Below are positions 7,596 through 16,099 of a stretch of 35,450 nucleotides of DNA, one piece after another. The DNA is taken from the NCBI GenBank assembly GCA_009781225.1, contig WQYN01000004.1:1-35450 (forward strand), given 5' to 3'. The stretch's first letter is position 1. The number at the start of each line of letters is the position of its first letter. The translations under genes were made by a program, and so were the position numbers. Below the pieces are notes generated by a model that saw nothing but the letters and a program-made list of their open reading frames with translations, made no database searches and was not told the origin of the DNA. The DNA comes from Micrococcales bacterium (lineage in GTDB: Bacteria > Actinomycetota > Actinomycetes > Actinomycetales > WQXJ01).

Positions 7596-9434
7596 ATGAT
7601 CGCCATGCGAATGCATCGGCTCGTCCCTGCCGCCCTCATCACCGGGTTCGTGGTGGCGGTGGTGCCCGCGCCATCTCAGGCGACCGACCAGACGGTCTTA
7701 TCCCTGGTCGCACCCACTCGCGCCACCCCAGGAACCAAGGCCACCCTGCGCGCTCACTGGGCTTACGGCTCGGTCCCCGTCACCGGGAAAGCCGACCTTC
7801 AGGTCCGCGACAACGGCACCTGGAAGCGCGTGAGGTCCCTGGCGATCTCCCGGGGAGTTGCCCGCACCACGGTCACACTCGCCAAATCCCGCACCTACCG
7901 TCTGCAGGCGACCTCGATCACCTCTCCGACGGAAGCAGCCCTGACCTCCTCGATCAAGCGCGTGATCCGCGTCTCCTCCTCCGTCGCCAAGTCCTCGCCC
8001 CCCGACCTCAAGGTCTCGAAGTCCTTCACGACCGCTGGATCAACCGTCACGCTGAGGGCGACTTGGAGGTCCCAGGGACGTCCCGTCATCGGCCGCGTCG
8101 CCTTCCAATGGCTCAATGGCGGACGATGGCGGCCCCTCACTGAGGCGACCACGGTCAAGGGGGTGGCCCGCATCGCGGTGACGGTCGCTGGGAACACGCG
8201 CTTTAGGGCGGTCGGGAGGGCGTCGGTCTCGCACGGCAAGCGGCTGCGCTATGGGGCGACGTTCTCGGCGAGTCCCATTGTTCTGGTCGCGGCCCGCGTG
8301 GAACCGTCGGCGCCTCCATCGCCCACCGCCCCTCCCATGGCGGGAACGCAGGTTGTCTTCACCGGCTCCGGCTGGGGCCACGGCGTGGGAATGTCGCAAT
8401 ACGGGGCGCGGGCCATGGCGATCGCAGGCCACACCGCCTCGGACATTCTCACGCACTACTTCACGGGAACCCACCTCGCCACGGCCTCGACCTCCGAGGC
8501 GATCAGGGTCCAGATTCTGTCCAAGGCTGGCAGCACGACCTTGACCTTTGCCGGCGGTGGGACCGTCTCGGTGACCAACCAGGGCTCGATCACCGTGCCC
8601 ACCGGCGGAAAGGTGAGCCTGACCGCCACCTCCAGCGGGGTCGCAGCCCGGCTCGAAGGCAGATCAACCCGCGTCCCAGGAGGAACAAAGGCGACCGTCA
8701 CCTGGTCCTCGACCCTCAAGGTGGCCGGCGCCCACGGGGTGTACAAGCGGGGCTCGATCGTCGCGAGCGTCATCGATGGCAAGCTCAATCTCATCCTCAA
8801 GGTGGCCATGGACCCCGACTACCTCTACGGAATCGCCGAAGTCCCCTCCTCCTGGGAGCCGGGCGCCCTCCAGGCCCAGGCCATCGCCGCGCGAACCTAC
8901 GCCTTCATGGCGCGCGAATCCGGGGTCAAGGCCTCCTGCGACTGCCACCTCTTCGATGACACCCGGTCCCAGTACTACGCAGGCTGGACCAAGGAGAACG
9001 AGGCGATCTACGGCAAGAACTGGGTGGCGGCGGTGAACGCGACGAAGGACCACCTGCTCGTTGATGCCAACGACAACCCCGTGACCACCTTCTACTACTC
9101 CTCCTCCGGGGGGCGGACAGAAAACAGCGAGGATGTGTGGTCGTCGGCCCTGCCACACCTGAAGGCGGTGGACGACCCGTGGAGCCTGGATCCCGCCTCG
9201 GGCAATCCGAACGCTAAGTGGACCGCGACTCTCAAGGCGGCCGACGTCGCCAAGGCGTTCGGTCTTCCCGACGTGGCCAGCGTCAAGATCGCATCGCGCA
9301 CGGCCGGAGGAAACGCGGCGAAACTGACGGCGACAAGCAGTGATGGCCGCACGGCGAGCATCAGCCGCGCGGAGAAGATCCGGGCGGCCTTCGGACTGAA
9401 GTCCGCCCACCTGAGCTCCGTCAAGGTGAAGTAG
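7596..9434 (+). CDS. Secreted SpoIID/LytB-domain protein with N-terminal Ig-like modules
   Basis: A 612-residue exported protein. Residues about 1-29 are a signal peptide (basic MRMHR, hydrophobic VPAALITGFVVAVV, cleavage near SQA-TD). Two beta-rich Ig-like domains follow (about 33-130 and 138-235), then a Pro-rich linker. The actinobacterial SpoIID arrangement begins near 258 with GWGHGVGMSQYGARAMA, and continues with the core YLYGIAEVPSSW, GALQAQAIAARTYAF and TTFYYSSSGGRTENSEDVW. SpoIID enzymes are lytic transglycosylases acting on denuded glycan strands; the Glu in AEVPSSW corresponds to the catalytic Glu of GEMPS. In non-sporulating actinomycetes the role is probably wall remodelling, an inference. 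A second ATG lies at 7605. A TAATCT hexamer 17 bases upstream of 7596 may be the -10 box. Confidence 0.85.
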   Translation: MIAMRMHRLVPAALITGFVVAVVPAPSQATDQTVLSLVAPTRATPGTKATLRAHWAYGSVPVTGKADLQVRDNGTWKRVRSLAISRGVARTTVTLAKSRTYRLQATSITSPTEAALTSSIKRVIRVSSSVAKSSPPDLKVSKSFTTAGSTVTLRATWRSQGRPVIGRVAFQWLNGGRWRPLTEATTVKGVARIAVTVAGNTRFRAVGRASVSHGKRLRYGATFSASPIVLVAARVEPSAPPSPTAPPMAGTQVVFTGSGWGHGVGMSQYGARAMAIAGHTASDILTHYFTGTHLATASTSEAIRVQILSKAGSTTLTFAGGGTVSVTNQGSITVPTGGKVSLTATSSGVAARLEGRSTRVPGGTKATVTWSSTLKVAGAHGVYKRGSIVASVIDGKLNLILKVAMDPDYLYGIAEVPSSWEPGALQAQAIAARTYAFMARESGVKASCDCHLFDDTRSQYYAGWTKENEAIYGKNWVAAVNATKDHLLVDANDNPVTTFYYSSSGGRTENSEDVWSSALPHLKAVDDPWSLDPASGNPNAKWTATLKAADVAKAFGLPDVASVKIASRTAGGNAAKLTATSSDGRTASISRAEKIRAAFGLKSAHLSSVKVK

Positions 9435-9489
9435 TCGGGGCGTCGCAAGGGCCGCCATCGTCCGCCAAATCTGACTATGTGAGACCGGC

Positions 9490-9520
9490 TTGACGGGAGT
9501 AGATCACAACGGTGTAACTT
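9490..9520 (+). promoter_or_regulatory. Likely whiB promoter
   Basis: TTGACG (9490-9495) and TAACTT (9515-9520) are separated by 19 bases and lie 45 bases before the whiB GTG start. The -35 match is good; the spacer is slightly long. AGGAG at 9553-9557 gives a strong ribosome site eight bases from the start. Confidence 0.45.
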
Positions 9521-9565
9521 AGGGGGCGTTGTACGCCGGAACTCGGATGACTAGGAGCATGACCC

Positions 9566-9889
9566 GTGTGGAATCTCTACGGCGACGCAGGACGGACCGC
9601 GACCGATGTCGGTGCGCTGTCCCAGGTCCTTCCGCTCTTCGCCCCCCCGTCCGACCCGGGCCCACTGGGCTGGCAGGAGCTGGCACTGTGTGCCCAAACC
9701 GACCCCGAAGCCTTCTTCCCAGAGAAGGGCGGGTCAACACGCGAGGCGAAGCGCGTCTGCGAAGGCTGCGAGGTGCGCGCCGAGTGCCTCGACTACGCCT
9801 TGAAGAACGATGAACGGTTCGGCATCTGGGGCGGCTACTCGGAGAGGGAGCGGCGCCGACTCAAGCAGCGGAGGGCACTTGGAGCGTGA
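9566..9889 (+). CDS. whiB: WhiB-family iron-sulfur transcription regulator (WhiB2-like)
   Basis: A 107-residue WhiB protein. The four cluster cysteines are C42, C65, C68 and C74 in the C-x22-C-x2-C-x5-C pattern, binding a [4Fe-4S] cluster. The G-I-W-G-G turn follows at 86-90, and a basic tail with ERERRRLKQRRA would contact DNA. WhiB proteins bind the principal sigma factor and act on growth, division or stress genes. Placement near the DUF3499-manB block resembles whiB2, the division-linked paralogue of mycobacteria, but orthology should be tested by phylogeny. The start is GTG with AGGAG eight bases upstream. The stop codon overlaps the next gene in GTGA, so whiB is cotranscribed and coupled with the glycosyltransferase gene. 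Confidence 0.93.
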   Translation: MWNLYGDAGRTATDVGALSQVLPLFAPPSDPGPLGWQELALCAQTDPEAFFPEKGGSTREAKRVCEGCEVRAECLDYALKNDERFGIWGGYSERERRRLKQRRALGA

Positions 9890-12800
9890 GGGCTGCGGGC
9901 CGACAACAACGACCTGTCTTGGCCCCGATCACCGCCGTTGTCGTCACGCGGGGTCGGTCGGACTACCTGCCGCGCGCCCTAGTCGCCCTCGCTGAACAGA
10001 CGCAGCCGCCCGAGCGGGTGGTGCTCGTCGATGTCGGAGACGGTCAAGACCCGGCGATTGCCGAGATGGCGAATCGCTGCGGCATCCCCGCCGAGGACTT
10101 GGTCTTTGTTCACGCCCGGGGGGCGCGGAACTTCGGAAGGGCGGTCGCCGCGGGGCTGGCGGCGGTAGAAATCTCCCCAAACGAGCGACTGTTCCTGCTC
10201 CACGACGACTGCTACCCGGCCCCCGACTGTCTCGAGACTCTCGCCCGCGCCATCGAGTTCGCACCCTCGGTGGTGATCGCCGGACCCAAGCAGCGCTGCG
10301 CGCAGATGCCGCAGTCCCTGGGCGAGGTCGGAGTGGCCGTCTCGCGGTTTGGACGGCGCATGACCGGGGCGGAAGACGGCGAACTGGACCAGGGGCAATA
10401 CGACCACCGCGAGGACGTACTAGGGGTCGGAACAGCAGGAATGCTCGTGAGAGCCGACGCCTGGGTGGACTTGGGCGGGATTGACCCCGCGCTGGGTCCC
10501 TTCCGCGACGGGCTGGACCTCTCGCGACGGGCACGGCTGGCCGGACACCGGGTGATCGTGGTCCCAGCGGCCGTGGTCTTCCATGAGCAGGCGTCTTTCC
10601 GGGGCATGCGTTCGCGGCGCTCGGACGATGTTCGGCGCTCCTTTGGGGCGCGGCGCCGGGCGTTCATTCACACCCAATTGGTTCATGCGCCGCTGATCTT
10701 GGTGCCGTTCATCGTGGTCGCCTCCCTCGTCTCAGGGCTGGGCCGCGCGGTGTGGCGGCTGGCCACCAAGGACCTCGACCTCATCGCCGTCGAGCTCGCG
10801 GCGCCCCTCGCGGTACTGGGTCAGCCCCACCGCATCCTGCTGGGACGCCGCCTGGCATCGCGGTCGCGCCGCCTCAAACGAGGAACGCTGCGCCCGCTCC
10901 AGACCACATGGGCCGACGTCCGAGCGATGAAGCGCGACCGGCGACTTGCCCGAGCCGAAGAGGTGCGCCAAGCCCAAGCTCCCTCCGAGGTCGAGCTGGC
11001 GGACCTCGCGGCGCTGGCCGCCCGGCGACGCATCGGCAAGCTCGCAGCCTGGGGCGTGTTGCTCGTCGCGGTCGTGGCCTGTCTGGCGCGGCTCGTTGGG
11101 CCAGGCCAAGTGGTCGGTGGCGCCCTTGCACCCCTGACCGCCTCCGTGGCAGGCGCCTGGTCGCGAGCCTTGGGAACGTGGGTTTCTGCCGGTCTGGGGA
11201 CGCCGGGACCTGCGGATCCGTGGGCAGCGGTCTTGGCCTGCGCTCACACCATCTCCTGGGGGCATGGGGTGCTCCTCCTGACGCTGCTCGCCCCTGTGCT
11301 CTCCGCGACCGGAGCCTGGTACGCGGCCGGAGCTGGCGCCCGGTCTGTCAGCGTGCGCACCTGGGCTTGCGTCGCCTACACCGCCTCTCCCGTCCTGTGG
11401 ACCGCCCTGGCTCAGGGGCGCCTGGGAGCCGCGACCGCCCACGGCCTCCTCCCGTGGATCCTGCTGACCGTCGCCCGCGCCGTGGGGGCCGATCGCCGCG
11501 ACCTCATCCGTCGCGCTGTCGACGTGGATGGGTCCTCAGACGTACCAGGGACGATGACGGAACGCTCCATGGTCACGCGCCGCCCCTCCCTTGGGGATGC
11601 GGCCATCGCCGGTCTCCTGCTCGGGGTCGCCTGCGCGGGCGCCCCGATCCTTCTTCCCGTCTGCCTCATCTTGCTTTTGGCGACGCAGGTGGTGGCCCGA
11701 TTCCAGTGGCGTCTGCTGATCACGGCCCTACTTCCCCTTGTCTGCTTTGCCCGCCTCATCAAGGCCGCCATCACCGCCGGTTCCTGGCGGATGCTCCTGG
11801 CCGACCCCGGAGTGCCCCTCGCCTCGAACCCCACCCCGCTGTGGCGGGCCCTCCTCGGCTGGACCGACGAGCCCGTGGTCCCCTACCGGCTGTCGATCCT
11901 GAGCCCGGTGCTCGTGGCCCTGTCCTGCTTCATTGTTGGCGCTGCCCTGCTTGCCCTGCTGCGTCGAGGAGGTCGAGGCGCCGCGGTTCGCCTGGCCTGG
12001 GGTGTCGCCGTCGCCGGCCTCGCCACGGTCTGGCTGGCCGGCCGCATCCCCACGGCCATGTCGACGTCCACGATGGTGACCCCGTGGTCTGGAGCTGCGG
12101 TAAGTCTCGTGACGGCGGGGCTGCTCATGGCGGCTGCCGCCGGCGCCGACGGCGCCGGCGGACGGTTCTTCCGCAGAGGCAGCGCCCCTCGACTTCAGGC
12201 TGCAGCGCTGGTCGCTGTCATGCTCATCGGCCCGATCGCTGGACTTGCTACAACCATCTGGCAGTGGTCCGTCAGCCGGTCTGTGCTGGTCGAACGCTCC
12301 TCGCGGCCGGCCCTGCCCGCGGTGGCAGGCCTTGCGGCGGCTGGGGATGACGCGACATCAACCCTTGTCCTTAGCCGCAAGGATGGGGTGACCCAGTGGC
12401 ACCTCACGCGCGGCTCCGGACCCGATCTTCTCGACATGGCCGCCGTCGCCGCGAGCGCCGAACTGGAGGGGTCGCTCACCCACCCCTCCCCCGTCGAACC
12501 TACCCCGGGCACGATCGACATCTCCTCCCTGGTCGCCGGGATGGTTGGGGGTGGAGCCGGGGGAACGGCCGACGCCCTGTCCCGCGCAGGTGTGGGCTTT
12601 GTCTTCACCCCCGTTGGAAACAAGACCCTGGCCGCCGCTCTCGATTCGACCGAGGGACTCTCGCGAACCGCCGAGGCCGCCGAGGTCGGGATCGCCTGGA
12701 GGGTGGGCGACGCCGATTCGCCGCGACGCAGTGCCTGGGCGCAGCTCGTCGAGCCCGACGGGAGCTGGACTGCCCTTCCCGTCCGCGGGGCCGTGATCCC

Positions 12801-13053
12801 GCCAGGAGGAACCGGACGCCTGGTGGTCCTCTCCGAATCAGCGGACTCAGGATGGAAGGCGACGATCGCCGGCGTCGGACTCGAAGCCGGCCGCGACGAC
12901 TGGCGGCAATCCTTCGACGTCCCCGCCAGTGGTGGCTCCCTGGAGATCTCTCGTGGGCGCGACCCGCTCGTCACGGGCCAGATCACCATCCTCGTGATGA
13001 GCCTGCTCGTGGCGATGCCCCTGAGCCGCCGGCGAGCGAGCGAGGAGGCGTGA
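9886..13053 (+). CDS. Large membrane-bound family 2 glycosyltransferase
   Basis: A 1055-residue protein with a cytosolic GT2 domain and a long membrane region. Residues about 14-240 form the GT-A fold: ITAVVVTRGR nucleotide-binding strand, VVLVDVGDG, LFLLHDDCYPAP with the Asp-Asp metal/nucleotide site at 107-108, GTAGMLVRADAWVDLGGID acceptor region, and GLDLSRRARLAG. From about 268 onward there are many transmembrane helices separated by short loops. Near residues 815-1025 lies a soluble, probably extracytoplasmic part, followed by a final helix and a basic tail SRRRA. It should transfer a sugar to a lipid-linked or wall-linked acceptor; donor and acceptor are unknown. The start is GTG at 9886, overlapping whiB by four bases, and DUF5719 begins one base after its stop. 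Confidence 0.85.
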   Translation: MRAAGRQQRPVLAPITAVVVTRGRSDYLPRALVALAEQTQPPERVVLVDVGDGQDPAIAEMANRCGIPAEDLVFVHARGARNFGRAVAAGLAAVEISPNERLFLLHDDCYPAPDCLETLARAIEFAPSVVIAGPKQRCAQMPQSLGEVGVAVSRFGRRMTGAEDGELDQGQYDHREDVLGVGTAGMLVRADAWVDLGGIDPALGPFRDGLDLSRRARLAGHRVIVVPAAVVFHEQASFRGMRSRRSDDVRRSFGARRRAFIHTQLVHAPLILVPFIVVASLVSGLGRAVWRLATKDLDLIAVELAAPLAVLGQPHRILLGRRLASRSRRLKRGTLRPLQTTWADVRAMKRDRRLARAEEVRQAQAPSEVELADLAALAARRRIGKLAAWGVLLVAVVACLARLVGPGQVVGGALAPLTASVAGAWSRALGTWVSAGLGTPGPADPWAAVLACAHTISWGHGVLLLTLLAPVLSATGAWYAAGAGARSVSVRTWACVAYTASPVLWTALAQGRLGAATAHGLLPWILLTVARAVGADRRDLIRRAVDVDGSSDVPGTMTERSMVTRRPSLGDAAIAGLLLGVACAGAPILLPVCLILLLATQVVARFQWRLLITALLPLVCFARLIKAAITAGSWRMLLADPGVPLASNPTPLWRALLGWTDEPVVPYRLSILSPVLVALSCFIVGAALLALLRRGGRGAAVRLAWGVAVAGLATVWLAGRIPTAMSTSTMVTPWSGAAVSLVTAGLLMAAAAGADGAGGRFFRRGSAPRLQAAALVAVMLIGPIAGLATTIWQWSVSRSVLVERSSRPALPAVAGLAAAGDDATSTLVLSRKDGVTQWHLTRGSGPDLLDMAAVAASAELEGSLTHPSPVEPTPGTIDISSLVAGMVGGGAGGTADALSRAGVGFVFTPVGNKTLAAALDSTEGLSRTAEAAEVGIAWRVGDADSPRRSAWAQLVEPDGSWTALPVRGAVIPPGGTGRLVVLSESADSGWKATIAGVGLEAGRDDWRQSFDVPASGGSLEISRGRDPLVTGQITILVMSLLVAMPLSRRRASEEA

Positions 13054-13054
13054 G

Positions 13055-14617
13055 ATGACAACCCCCTGGATCCGAGCTAGCGCATCGGTCGGCTCCGCCC
13101 TCCTGCTCGTCGCAGCCGCGCTTGGGCTGACCTGGCTTGACCGCAACCATCCGCCCGGGCCGTGGGAGGAAGGAAAGGCGCTGGACGTCATCGTCGATTC
13201 GGGATCCTCGCGGGCCGTTTGCCCTGGCCAGATGCGACTGGCGACCGAGGGGGCCGAGGGTGAGGACATCGCCTACGACCGGGTCTACATCCCCCAGCCA
13301 GCTGAAGTTAGCTCCCAGGTTCTCGGCGTGGTCGGGGCGGGGAAAGGCGCGCAGGTGTGGACCATCGGCTCGACGGAGCGCTCGGCGCTGCGGGAAGGCG
13401 AAACCCACGTGCTGAGCCAGCCGGCAACACCCGCATCCCTGGCTCTGGCCTCCGGAAGCGGCCGAGACGGAACGACGATGGCGGCCGGCGGGGTCTTGTT
13501 CTCATCAACCGCCGGTGACCTGCGGGGCCTTGCCGGGGCCAGCTGCATCCTGCCGCGCTCCGACTCCTACATCCTCGCGGGGTCCACCGAGGTCGGCTCC
13601 TCGGCTCTCCTGACTGTCGTCAACCCCGGGGCCACCGCCGTCACCGCCGACGTCACTCTCTGGGGGGCTGCCGGGGTGATCGAGACCGTGGGAGCCTCAG
13701 GCCTGGTGATCCCTCCCGACTCGGAGCGCGTGGTGCGCCTGGAGGGCCTGACGGGTGGCGAGGATCGCCTTGCGGTCCGTGTCAGCGCCTCGGGCGGCGA
13801 ACTCGCGGTGTACCTCCAGCACACACGCCTTGAGGGCCTTGTATCCGCCGGAGTCGACATCGCGGTGCCCGGCGCTCCACCCGCCACGGAGGTTGCGCTC
13901 GGGGGGATCGTCACTCAAGAGACCACGCTCGACACGACCGACCCCACCGTGCTGCGGCTCCTGGCCCCCGGTGACCTCGAAACCCGCGTCTCGGTGGCGA
14001 TCTTTGGGCCTGAGGGGGAACTGGATCTTCCGGCCACCGAGGACATCGTTTTGCCGCCTGCGGAAGTGACGGACATTCCCCTGCTGGGCATCCCCACGGG
14101 AACCTACTCGGCGATCGTGACGGCAGACCATCCCGTGCTCGTCGCGGCGATGTCGACGACGGGCGGGGAGGGTGGCGCTGAACCTTTTGAGGTCGTGGAA
14201 ACCGCCGGGGAGGACGGGGTGGACGAGGTAGGCGAGGTCCACGGGTCTGCCCGAGAGATCACTTGGAGCTCGGGAGAGGAAGCCCAGCAGAACGGATTCC
14301 TTCCCCTCTTCCCCGCGACCAGCCACATCGCCATCGGCGGCGCAGCCGGCGCCAAACTGAGGGTCTGGCTCATCGGTACCGATGGCAGCGAAGGCGAGCC
14401 TGTCGAGTTCTCCATCCCCGCCGGGCGCACCACCCTCCTGACACCCTCCCAGTTGAGGGCGACCGAAAGCACCGCCGGCATCCGGTTCTCCCTCGACTCC
14501 ACCCAACCCCTAGGCCTCGCCGCCGTCCTGGAGGATGATCCAGGAATCGCCGTCATGACCCCCACCCACGCCTACACCCAGTCCCGGTCCATCCCCGTCC
14601 TCCCCCTCACCCCCTAG
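13055..14617 (+). CDS. DUF5719 family secreted/membrane-anchored protein
   Basis: A 520-residue protein with one N-terminal transmembrane helix (ASVGSALLLVAAALGLTWL) and a long extracytoplasmic part made of short beta-strands, such as SALLTVVNPGATAVTADVTL, RLAVRVSASGGELAVYLQ and GTYSAIVTADHPVLVAAM. This pattern fits DUF5719, a family typically encoded right after the large GT2 protein in actinomycetes. No catalytic motif was seen. The one-base gap to the GT2 gene indicates translational coupling, so it may be a periplasmic partner of that enzyme; this is inference from gene order. Confidence 0.75.
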   Translation: MTTPWIRASASVGSALLLVAAALGLTWLDRNHPPGPWEEGKALDVIVDSGSSRAVCPGQMRLATEGAEGEDIAYDRVYIPQPAEVSSQVLGVVGAGKGAQVWTIGSTERSALREGETHVLSQPATPASLALASGSGRDGTTMAAGGVLFSSTAGDLRGLAGASCILPRSDSYILAGSTEVGSSALLTVVNPGATAVTADVTLWGAAGVIETVGASGLVIPPDSERVVRLEGLTGGEDRLAVRVSASGGELAVYLQHTRLEGLVSAGVDIAVPGAPPATEVALGGIVTQETTLDTTDPTVLRLLAPGDLETRVSVAIFGPEGELDLPATEDIVLPPAEVTDIPLLGIPTGTYSAIVTADHPVLVAAMSTTGGEGGAEPFEVVETAGEDGVDEVGEVHGSAREITWSSGEEAQQNGFLPLFPATSHIAIGGAAGAKLRVWLIGTDGSEGEPVEFSIPAGRTTLLTPSQLRATESTAGIRFSLDSTQPLGLAAVLEDDPGIAVMTPTHAYTQSRSIPVLPLTP

Positions 14618-14734
14618 TGGAGGACTCCGGGGGAGGCGGGGGAGGTGTTGTGGAGGTTGGGGCCGCGAGCGCAGGCGGTGACCCAATGACCCTGTGCCCA
14701 CCCCAGACTGGTAGACCGAAAGGAGAAGGACCCG

Positions 14735-16000
14735 ATGGCCGCGTCGAACCCACCGTCGGGGCCGAGCCGCCGATCGGTGATGCCCCGTGCGTCATCTAAC
14801 GAGCAGCCTGCGCCCCACCGCGATACCGCCCCCACGCGCATCGCCCCCATCTCGATCCCCCCAGCGAGCGAGGTCCCCGAAGAAGCCCCGCCCCGAGAAC
14901 CTCGACGTGTGACCGCGCGGCCCCTGTCGGTCCAACCCTCCTCCTCGCGCGCCGCCGAGGATAGCTTCGAGGATCACATCCCCGACGAGGCCCCACAGGA
15001 GCCTTCCCGACGTCCGTGGTTCCGCTGGCCCAGGCGGTCCGGTGCCCCCCGCCGGCCCCGCGGCCCCCGCCGCCGCACCATCCGAATCGTCTCAATCCTC
15101 GCGATCCTCGCGGTTGCCTGGCCGCTGGGCCTGTTCCTCTGGGCGAACACGCGCCTCCACCACGTTGACGCCCTGTCGAACCGGGAGGCGACCCCCGGCA
15201 CCACCTGGCTCATCGCCGGCACGGACCGGCGCGGCTCAGGCGGCGTCGACAACGCCGACGTCGAGGGCGCTCGGACCGACACGATCATGATCCTCCACTC
15301 CCCCCCCTCCGGCACCACCGCCCTGATGTCCCTTCCCCGCGACACCTATGTCGCGATTCCAGGGCATGGCAAGAACAAGATCAACGCCGCCTACGCCATC
15401 GGCGGCCCCAAGCTCCTTGTCAAGACAGTCGAGAAGCTCACGGGAATCACCATCGACCACTACGTCGAGCTCGGCTTTGGCTCGGTCGTCGACATTGTCG
15501 ACGCGGTCAGTGGCGTCGAGCTGTGTTACGACAAGTCCGTCAAGGACCCCGACAGCAAGCTCAAGTGGAAAAAGGGCTGCCACCAGGCCGATGGCAAGAC
15601 AGCCCTCGCCTTCTCCCGCATGCGCTACCAGGACCCCCTCGGGGACATCGGCCGCGCCCTGCGTCAACGCCAGGTGGTCGGGGCCGTGATGAAGCGCGCC
15701 CTGACCCCCGCGACCTTCATCAACCCCGTGCGCCAAGTCCGCCTCCTCACCTCCGGAACCTCAGCGGTGGTCGTCGACGAGAAAGCCAATCTCCTCGACC
15801 TCGGCAAACTCGCCTTCGCCTTCAAGCGGGCTACCGGCCCGGGCGGTGCGACGGGAACGCCGACCATCGCCTCCCTGGGTTATGATCCGGGCGGCGGGGT
15901 CGGCTCGGCCGTGCTCCTCGACGACAAAGCAGCCGCCAAGGACTTCAAGCAGCTGGCGAAAGGAACCTGGACCGGGAGTGATAGCGCCGGTCAGCAGTAG
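14735..16000 (+). CDS. LCP (LytR-CpsA-Psr) family glycopolymer transferase, first copy
   Basis: LCP proteins move a glycopolymer from its lipid carrier onto peptidoglycan on the outer face of the membrane. This 421-residue protein has a long cytoplasmic Pro/Arg-rich, probably disordered N-terminus (1-115), one transmembrane helix (about 118-138, IVSILAILAVAWPLGLFLWA), and the LCP domain. Family residues are visible: TWLIAGTDRRG, the Arg-Thr-Asp of ARTDTIMIL, SLPRDTYV, KINAAYAIGG, the segment YVELGFGSVVDIVDAVSGVE, and ALAFSRMRYQDPLGDIGR. AGGAG at 14721-14725, nine bases before ATG, supports the start. It is followed by a second LCP gene in the same direction. No C-terminal LytR_C domain is present. 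Confidence 0.92.
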   Translation: MAASNPPSGPSRRSVMPRASSNEQPAPHRDTAPTRIAPISIPPASEVPEEAPPREPRRVTARPLSVQPSSSRAAEDSFEDHIPDEAPQEPSRRPWFRWPRRSGAPRRPRGPRRRTIRIVSILAILAVAWPLGLFLWANTRLHHVDALSNREATPGTTWLIAGTDRRGSGGVDNADVEGARTDTIMILHSPPSGTTALMSLPRDTYVAIPGHGKNKINAAYAIGGPKLLVKTVEKLTGITIDHYVELGFGSVVDIVDAVSGVELCYDKSVKDPDSKLKWKKGCHQADGKTALAFSRMRYQDPLGDIGRALRQRQVVGAVMKRALTPATFINPVRQVRLLTSGTSAVVVDEKANLLDLGKLAFAFKRATGPGGATGTPTIASLGYDPGGGVGSAVLLDDKAAAKDFKQLAKGTWTGSDSAGQQ

Positions 16001-16099
16001 TCTTGCCCACACCCCCCCTTTCAGACCCCAAGGAGATCGCCCCTGTCCACCCGTTCCACGACCCCCGCGCACGATGGCGAGTCCCGTCATCGTGCGCAT

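Noticed and set aside
10752-12350. 532-codon open frame in another frame within the glycosyltransferase gene
   Set aside because: Arg/Pro-rich shadow frame; the GT2 frame has clear motifs and transmembrane periodicity.
14632-14663. G-quadruplex in the gap before the first LCP gene
   Set aside because: Only three G-runs of three or more bases are present, with a long loop; too weak to claim.
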